A stretch of DNA of 64,000 nucleotides from contig NC_084664.1 in assembly GCF_028389875.1 (NCBI RefSeq), positions 62,450,703 to 62,514,702 on the forward strand, given 5' to 3'. The DNA is from Rhea pennata (Eukaryota > Chordata > Aves > Rheiformes > Rheidae). The notes beneath the pieces were generated by a model. That model saw only the letters and a program-made list of their open reading frames with translations, made no database searches and was not told where the DNA came from. Every line of letters starts with the position of its first letter. Position 1 is the stretch's first letter. The position numbers and the translations under genes are program-made. Shown piece by piece: positions 59,170-64,000 of this stretch.

Positions 59170-60948
59170 AGTTTAGACAGTCTGAGAATTTTGTGGCCTC
59201 ACATGAGCTGTATATCTACCCTTTATCTGTCAGGCTGCCAGCTACCACCTGATTGCTGGGAGGGTTTGCTGTGGAAGAAGTGCTTTATGCTTGGTCTTTT
59301 CTTTTATTCTTACCCAGGCATCTACTATTGAACGCTGTTGGAGACAGTATATTAGACCTTTGGACTGTCAGAACTTTGCTCTGTTCTCAGTTTTTTGAGG
59401 TACATCGTTACTTAGGTGAGCAAGAACCAAAAATACTGTTAAAAATCATGTTACTGCTTAACTGTGAATGAGAAGTGGGTATCGTCTGTATTTGAAAACA
59501 TTTGTCCTCTACCTACTTGAAAATGACTAGTAAAAATATTAATGATATTTTTGTGATTTCTTCTCATCATAACTCCTTGCTATAAGTCATGGCATTTTTA
59601 TTTTCTTGTGATGGTGTATCCCTTGAACAAATGATGCATTTCACCCTGTAACTATCATTACTAAGTACTGTAAGACTAATATCCTGTAGTAACTGACTAA
59701 TCATAAGGTTGCATAACTAATTCTAAATAATGGCACTTGTACTTTATCTCATTTAATGTAGATTCTAGTATACATTTAGCATAAATAAACTAAAATTTCT
59801 TATACACTAGATAACAAAAGTTATTATTTTGATTGAAAAGATAAATATTCCTTATAAATACATTCACATTATTCAATGATTTTTAACCTCTAGACTTCAA
59901 CTTTATTTTATCAGGTTTTCTGGTCCTTCTGTTCCTCTTTCAAAATTCGTGCGTTTTGTAATTCTGTTGTAAAACTGGTTTCTGTTACTTTGTAGTGTAA
60001 TCCCTAGGTTGACTTGCTTTTTAAGGATTACTGTTTCTATCTATGTAATATGTATATGTTGTCAGGCCCTTTGCTAGGGAGGGTAGGACAGCATTTGTGA
60101 TTCAAGATTTCCTGTAAGGGCATTCCCGGAAAGTACTAACTTCTGCACGTAGCCTTAGTCAGTTCTGAAAAATAATAACAAATGAATCATTCTGTAATTA
60201 TAATACTGTTACAGTATTGGGCACTATAGCCTTGGTGATACGTTTGTCTGTCTGTAAGTTTAGGGGAATATGAAGAGCAAGATTCATGAAATAATTTGGG
60301 GAAATCAGTTAGAAAAAGATGGATGATAGACTAGAATGCTGTGACTTCTTTGACTTACATTTGGTTTAGTCTTCCTTGCCTTTAGGCTGGTGCTGACAGA
60401 CATGCTATAAAGATTGATAGAAGCAGTTTAGTGAAGAGGATGTTATGGCTAAGATGCTTCCTGGGGCTCAGATTTGAGGCATATGACAGTTAGGGAAAAC
60501 TTTGGAGAACCTCTGGGAGCCAGAGGTAAAAAGGTGAAAACCTAGTTCAGCAGCAGTTGTCACTGGAAAGTACAAAAGAAGAGGATTAGTTTGGTAGCTT
60601 CCCTCTGGCCCAGGCATTCCTTATAGTGAAGAGTAAAGCTAGTATTGAGGGTAGGGGGGAGTTATGTTAGGAAGCAATTAGTTGAGACTGCACTGTTTTG
60701 AGAGTAGTAATATTTGACTGTAGAAATAGCAGATTTTTCTTTTGCTAAAGTAAGAAGAGCTGTAATGAAGCTAGATAACTTTTCTGGTTTTAGTATTCCT
60801 GACAATATCTACATGGAAGGTTTTTATCACTATTAATGATAATAGCTTTGTATATGGGACTGCTCTGATGTAAAAGGATATACAAACTGTACACATCTTT
60901 GGTGCATTTACATCTTATTTTTAAATACAATTCTAGGTATAACCACAC

Positions 60949-61001
60949 ATGGCTCCTGGTATCTCAAATGAGAAGAAAACTGAAGATGAACAGTCTTCAA
61001 A
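60949..61001 (+). CDS. UPP1: UPP1, first coding exon only (5' partial gene)
   Basis: Uridine phosphorylase 1 cleaves uridine to uracil and ribose-1-phosphate in pyrimidine salvage. The exon 60937-61001 has a TTCTAG acceptor and a GTAAGG donor. Its ATG at 60949-60951 opens MAPGISNEKKTEDEQSS, ending in phase 2. Human UPP1 begins MAATGANAEKAESHND, so the spacing of M-A, G, the N/A-EK and the acidic part agree. The conserved PVRLLNPNI region would follow in the next exon, which I could not find up to 64000. The identification rests on this short match plus gene order. Confidence 0.6.
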
Positions 61002-62986
61002 GTAAGGTTCAAAAATCAATCATCTCATTCAAATTTATGCTTAACTTTCTCCCAAACTCTAAAATTCTGTACCATTCATTACATGCTCATTTGATTTAAT
61101 GTAAACAGTGTGGTGCAAATATTGACTACAAGTAGATCTATGCTTAAACAGTTGATGAAATAACAATATAATTTGATGATAAGACTTGTTTCTAACAACA
61201 GTCCTTTAGCAGATCAAATGCATTTAGCTAGGTATCTAGTAGAACCTGTTTTGTTGAATTGAGTCTTTATCTGCATTAACTATACCAGCGCAAATGGCTT
61301 TGCTGGGTAGCCATTTTGGTTTATCATATCAGTGAATTTTCCAAGAACAGTTTGTTTATTTATTTTTATTTATTTATTCCAATGGATTGCTTAAATGTTG
61401 ATTTTGTTTTTTATCTACGGCTAGATCTGTCTGCTTCAAGAATTTGAACTAATATTTCAATCTATTTGCCTCAACCTGACTTCAGACTTTTTTTCAATGA
61501 AACTGCGTGTGCAGGACTAGTCCTCAAATATTCATGTTATGTTTAAGCCAGACCCTAGAAGTTGTAGGTGCTTTACATGTGAGAGAATAAATGTGCTTCT
61601 CTTGAAAGTTATGGTCCAAGATCCTTATCAGGCAAACTTTGCCTCTACTGTAAATCCATGGCATTGATCCTATGTACACATAAGAACTTGCTCGCTTTTA
61701 TTGTCCATTTAACCCCAGGTCCAAGTCTGCAATTAGGTTGGCAGATAACAAATATCAGTTAGTAACAGCACATAACTGCAGTGAGACTGCAGGTTGGAGA
61801 GTGTTGCTGGTAAGATATGAGATGAAAAAGGTAAAATGTAGACTGAGGTGAGGAAGGAAGCTGTATTTAGGCCAGGCTACGAGGACAGAATATGAGAATA
61901 TGAGGACAGAAGTGTTGGCAAATGACATATAAGTTTTATTATGCTCTTAATACAGGCCTCACCTTTTTCTAGTTATTTCCTTGTATTCGGGAGAGAAGCT
62001 TTTTGTTGCTGATATACTCATAAATGAAATGTGTTTTGCTTGTCAGAGCAAAGATTGTAAAATGATTTCAAATCATATTCTATTTGTATCTAAAAGCCAT
62101 GCCTGTAAACATCAGTGCAGCCATCTATTTGATCTGCATTAGTCACATTAAATAGTGGTTGAGATTCCCACAAAACCCAGCAAAAATAATTCAGAGGATG
62201 CAGCCTGAGGACTGTACTCACAGGAGTCTGCAATCTCTTGGGTCAGCTGCACCCAGAGGGTATGGAGGAAAAGAGAGGGAAGAAAAAAGGCAGCTAAAAG
62301 CCTTTGGTTCCACCACATGGTTGAACATGATTTGTAAGAAGGGAGGCAAACAGGACAAGTGGAAGATGAAAAGAAATTATTACTGAAGGAGCAGACAAAC
62401 CTCCTGCTTTTTTAAGTTACCTTTTTAGTCACTTCTTATATTAAATAGAAATGTTTGCTAAATTGCATTTAGTACTCTGCATTCAGAGGAGTCTGGTCAA
62501 ATCTTTCTCATTTAGTTCCTTTAGTGAACTGCTTCTCCAGCAGAGGTGGGTTGGGATCCTGGGATTCTCACATCACAATTGCATGAACTGTTCTGTGGGT
62601 GTCAGATCTGGACAAGTGATTTTTACATTCACTTTCTTCCCATTTGTGATTTAGTGACCCTTTGTCTCCCCCCCCATCCCCCAATGGAATCTCATCATGC
62701 TGTATATGTACCTGTAATATCATCAAGGCTGAAAAAAGACTTTTTTAATATGAAGTTTCCCTAACCTTGTCATCGCATGGATCCAGACTATGCTATAAGT
62801 AGACAACAGCTGAGCTGATATAATCATGAACATAGATGTCTTTGGGCAGGGACAAATGGAGCGGAATGGGATGATACCACTTATTTTGGTTGTGCTCCAG
62901 CTGCTGGACAGCTAATGACATTAGAAAATTTGAGGAATAGAAGCAATTGATATACTCAGAATATTGGCTTTGTAACTATTTCCTTT

Positions 62987-63020
<34 letters not shown>

Positions 63021-64000
63021 AGGAACAAGTTAGGGGCCTCAGTATGGTCATCTAGGTCATTTTAATCTTCTTAAGGTAACCAATGCATCCTGTACAGGAC
63101 CAGTAGATATAGGACCTAAAGGAAAGCATTGCCCTTCTGCAGAGGCATTAGAAAATGGACAGGATACCATAAAGCATTTAAAGTAGCACTAAACTGCTAT
63201 ATTTAGGCTACAGAGTTGTTCCTGTAAAATCTTAACAGTTTTTTGCATAAACGCCAGGCAATTTGTTTCTTTTCTTTTTTTCCTCTTCTGACAAAGCAAT
63301 TTGAATTTGCTGAGCCATGCTGTGACTGCAGTGAACCTTCATTAAGCTAATGTCATCATGTTATGTCTGGAAAGTGTTCAGTGCTCAATTTCATCTCTCG
63401 GAGACTACTTTGAAGTATTGGGTTTAGCTTGTGTTTTTTAACTAATGTTTCTTGCCTGTTTTGGCTGAATTTCAGGCATCAGGCACAGAAAGCAGCAGTT
63501 TCATGAATCATTTTTATTTCCCTGTCCATTACTGAATTTTCCATGAAGGTGATCCCACATGTTAAGTAGTTCAGCTTTTTCTCATTGCCTTGACATTTCT
63601 TGGTTCTTCAGAAAGACTTTGCTTACTGTAAGAAAGGGATATGGCTAAAACAATATAAGAAGTATTTCTAAAGAGGAAGTGATTTCATTTTACCTTTTCT
63701 TCCAATTCCCTTTTACTTGCATTCTTTTCTCTTCCATGGTTTTCTCTTTGCTTCTGATGTCCATCTGCCTCTTTCCTCTCCCATTTTTGAACTTCTGTAC
63801 TCTTGTTACTGGTCTTCTGCCATGTCAGGTTCATTCTTCCTGGCTGGTTGACACACAGCTACAGATGGAGCCAAACTGCTAGAAATTCCCATTGGATCTA
63901 CATAAAATCCCAACTATTCTCACCCCTCAAGTGGCTAGGAAGGTCAGTCAAAACACAGGTCAAATTTGATTTTGTGCTTTCTATTGTTTGGATCTTTCTT
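61002..64000 (+). other. UPP1: Probable UPP1 intron, running off the window
   Basis: The sequence is AT-rich with no recognisable UPP1 exon. A T-run of about 32 bases lies at 62988-63019 and a C-run at about 62670-62677. Short open frames such as 62159-62386 and 63679-63882 show no family motif. Confidence 0.45.

Overview
This window is bird nuclear DNA. Chicken-repeat-1 (CR1) LINEs are the only recognisable LINEs, there is a short avian-type solo LTR, genes are intron-rich with GT-AG splice sites, and CpG-island promoters sit in AT-rich surroundings. Gene order and orientation match the vertebrate block that in human is 7p12.3: HUS1 (minus), SUN3 (minus), C7orf57 (plus), UPP1 (plus).

Layout. 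1-9389 is AT-rich sequence with an old LINE relic and no gene I can support. 9390-14162 (minus) is a complete eight-exon HUS1 coding region with a CpG island at its 5' end. 16620-21973 (minus) is an apparently intact SUN3 (copy A): nine coding exons with matching phases, encoding a membrane anchor, a coiled coil and a SUN domain. A CpG-rich region with a perfect CRE palindrome (22950-24020) lies on its 5' side. 26054-35240 is a near-identical tandem copy of the SUN3 unit (copy B). It is a pseudogene: a solo LTR sits inside a SUN-domain exon, a 200-base deletion removes a splice donor, and the CpG/CRE region is missing. In front of copy B lies an orphan pair of SUN3 3' exons (26579-27177). 35985-37760 is a third, much older and decayed SUN3 fragment that carries a CR1 insertion. 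38367-50519 (plus) is C7orf57, with a likely GC-AG first intron and two alternative 3' ends. 50560-56840 is intergenic, followed by a CR1 LINE (about 56845-57937). The CpG island at 58140-58830 and a small exon at 60937-61001 look like the 5' end of UPP1, whose body lies beyond the window.

Function. HUS1 is a subunit of the 9-1-1 DNA-damage clamp. SUN3 is a nuclear-envelope LINC-complex protein, testis-biased in mammals. C7orf57 is a conserved protein of unknown function. UPP1 is uridine phosphorylase. They share conserved neighbourhood rather than a pathway. The main interest is the repeated local duplication and decay of SUN3 between two stable neighbours, and the splicing peculiarities of C7orf57. 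All exon models were built by eye from reading frames, splice signals, phase agreement and remembered family sequences; no alignment or transcript data were available.
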